This document shows positions 63,209 to 64,000 of a DNA stretch of 64,000 bases, piece after piece. How positions within the stretch are numbered: position 1 is the first letter of the stretch; every line of letters begins with the position of its first letter. The stretch spans positions 1-64,000 of the forward strand of contig CAXYYO010000010.1 of assembly GCA_964293305.1 (NCBI GenBank), written 5' to 3'. The position numbers were made by a program, and so were the translations under genes. The notes below the pieces were generated by a model. The model was not told the origin of the DNA and made no database searches. It saw only the letters and a list, made by a program, of their open reading frames with translations. Source of the DNA: CALAGJ01 sp964293305 (lineage in GTDB: Bacteria; Bacteroidota; Bacteroidia; Chitinophagales; Chitinophagaceae).

Positions 63209-63542
63209 CCCCGAAGCTGTTTTATTGAATTGTTGTGATGATGAAAGTTTTGTACAAACAGTTGTAACACTTTTTTTACAACACATGCCACAATATTTTG
63301 AGGAGATACAAGCTGGGGTAGTTAATGCAAATTGGTATGAGGTATATAGAAACGCACATACCATGAAAGCTACAATCGATTTATTCAATATACAACCATT
63401 AAAAACATTGATACGAGAAATAGAGCGACAGGGTAAAACAGAAACACCCGAACCAGGCTTGGATATGCAGATAATCAATTTGCAAAAAATTTTGAATGCT
63501 TGCATGGATGAATTGCGGAAGGATTATGGAATTGAAAATTGA
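63186..63542 (+). CDS. Hpt-domain phosphotransfer protein
   Basis: This 118-residue helical protein has the phosphotransfer motif YRNAHTMKATIDLFNI, matching the Hpt pattern with the phosphorylatable His and nearby Lys. It would shuttle phosphate in a multistep relay. The gene overlaps the end of the sigma-54 regulator by 23 nt in another frame, so the two are translated together and are probably partners. A 9-bp AT-only hairpin spans its stop codon. Confidence 0.88.
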   Translation: MNNQKLYSPEAVLLNCCDDESFVQTVVTLFLQHMPQYFEEIQAGVVNANWYEVYRNAHTMKATIDLFNIQPLKTLIREIERQGKTETPEPGLDMQIINLQKILNACMDELRKDYGIEN

Positions 63543-63689
63543 AGTACTTTTATTTTCAATATCTGGAGATTTCAACAAATTTTTGTAATCAGAGAAATCC
63601 ATGTTATCTCTATAAGATTTGTTCAATATTATTGATGCTGAAAGGATAAATCATGACAGAAAAACCATATTTTGCAAGAAATATTTTCC

Positions 63690-64000
63690 ATGAGAAAAAA
63701 TATACTACTACTCCTTTTTTTCTTTATTTATCATTTAGTATCTGCACAAACTGCATGGGTTGATGCGGGTCCAAATCAAACCATATCCGCAGGTCAGACA
63801 GCCTCGCTGATTGGCACTTCTTTTAATGTGCCTCAAGTAAAATGGCTTACCAACGGCACAGGTACATTTACAGATCAATATGCATTGCAAACTGTTTATA
63901 ACCCTAGTACATCAGATATTCTTGCTGGCGGTGTTACCTTAACTTTGAGAGACAGATTTAATGCTGCTATCAAAGATAAAATGAAGCTGAAAATTATTAG
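63690..64000 (+). CDS. Secreted protein, 3' end missing
   Basis: The ATG at 63690 opens a frame that runs to the window edge. A signal peptide (ILLLLFFFIYHLVSAQ) is followed by AWVDAGPNQTISAGQTASLIG, a segment common at the start of PKD- or Ig-like domains in Bacteroidota surface proteins (key part DAGPNQTISAGQ). A T9SS sorting domain is likely beyond the window, but this is an inference. A near-consensus -7 element (TATTTTGC) lies about 20 nt upstream. Confidence 0.8.
   Translation, partial: MRKNILLLLFFFIYHLVSAQTAWVDAGPNQTISAGQTASLIGTSFNVPQVKWLTNGTGTFTDQYALQTVYNPSTSDILAGGVTLTLRDRFNAAIKDKMKLKII

Noticed and set aside
63531..63560. 9-bp hairpin spanning the Hpt stop codon as a terminator
   Set aside because: The stem is made only of A-T pairs, apart from single G-C contacts, and lacks a T-run, so it is too weak to support.

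Overview
The window comes from a bacterium of the phylum Bacteroidota, most likely of the Chitinophagaceae type. This is an inference from four things. The DNA is AT-rich. Promoters match the Bacteroidota -33/-7 form (TTTG, about 19-20 nt, TAnnTTTG) and sit very close to start codons, with almost no Shine-Dalgarno sequences. Several secreted proteins end in type IX secretion (T9SS) sorting domains, and a TonB-dependent receptor and LytTR-type signalling are present. The gene families, including a sufBCDSE cluster with DUF59 and bacilliredoxin and a fused branched-chain E1, also fit. No tRNA, rRNA, CRISPR array, intact insertion sequence or prophage is visible.

Layout. 1-5.8 kb: 3' part of a secreted CAP-domain gene, a parS-like palindrome, mnmG, and a cytochrome oxidase block (two subunit III genes, subunit IV, SCO, DUF420). 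5.9-9.5 kb: a fasciclin lipoprotein, a LytS/LytTR two-component pair and a small outer-membrane protein. 9.5-16.5 kb: tag and gcvT, an orphan ExbD, a secreted esterase, a lectin/PKD protein with a T9SS type B domain, and a lipoprotein sulfatase. 16.5-18.2 kb: a gene-poor, decaying stretch with short repeats, a frameshifted XRE remnant and one unknown small gene. 18.4-20.7 kb: a YadA-head-like repeat protein with an S74 chaperone domain followed by a T9SS sorting domain.

20.8-27.5 kb: the suf Fe-S assembly operon (sufB-C-D-S-E, DUF59, bacilliredoxin, Rrf2 regulator), with a palindrome at its promoter. 27.6-37.2 kb: a T9SS-exported sialidase-like protein, then on one strand rlmD, an intact rhomboid protease, a rhomboid that has lost its catalytic residues, two exonuclease/endonuclease/phosphatase paralogues and anmK, preceded by yebC. 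38.6-44.4 kb: a compact five-gene defence operon (XRE regulator, DinD-like protein, type III modification subunit Mod, GxxExxY protein, type III restriction subunit Res). Its promoter boxes both lie inside copies of TTTTGACA. This is the strongest candidate for an incompletely described system.

44.6-53.5 kb: a TonB-dependent receptor, a cystathionine beta-synthase-like enzyme, a Gfo/Idh/MocA oxidoreductase, a polyprenyl-phosphate sugar transferase, a small lipoprotein, an 860-bp repeat-bearing gap, and radC. 53.6-60.7 kb: core genes prs, rplY/ctc, pth, an FAH-family hydrolase, fused E1 alpha-beta, an SRPBCC protein, a TfoX-N protein and mdh. A structured RNA or terminator lies between rplY and pth. 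60.9-64 kb: a GNAT acetyltransferase, a sigma-54-dependent response regulator overlapping an Hpt-domain gene, and the 5' end of a secreted protein cut by the window edge.
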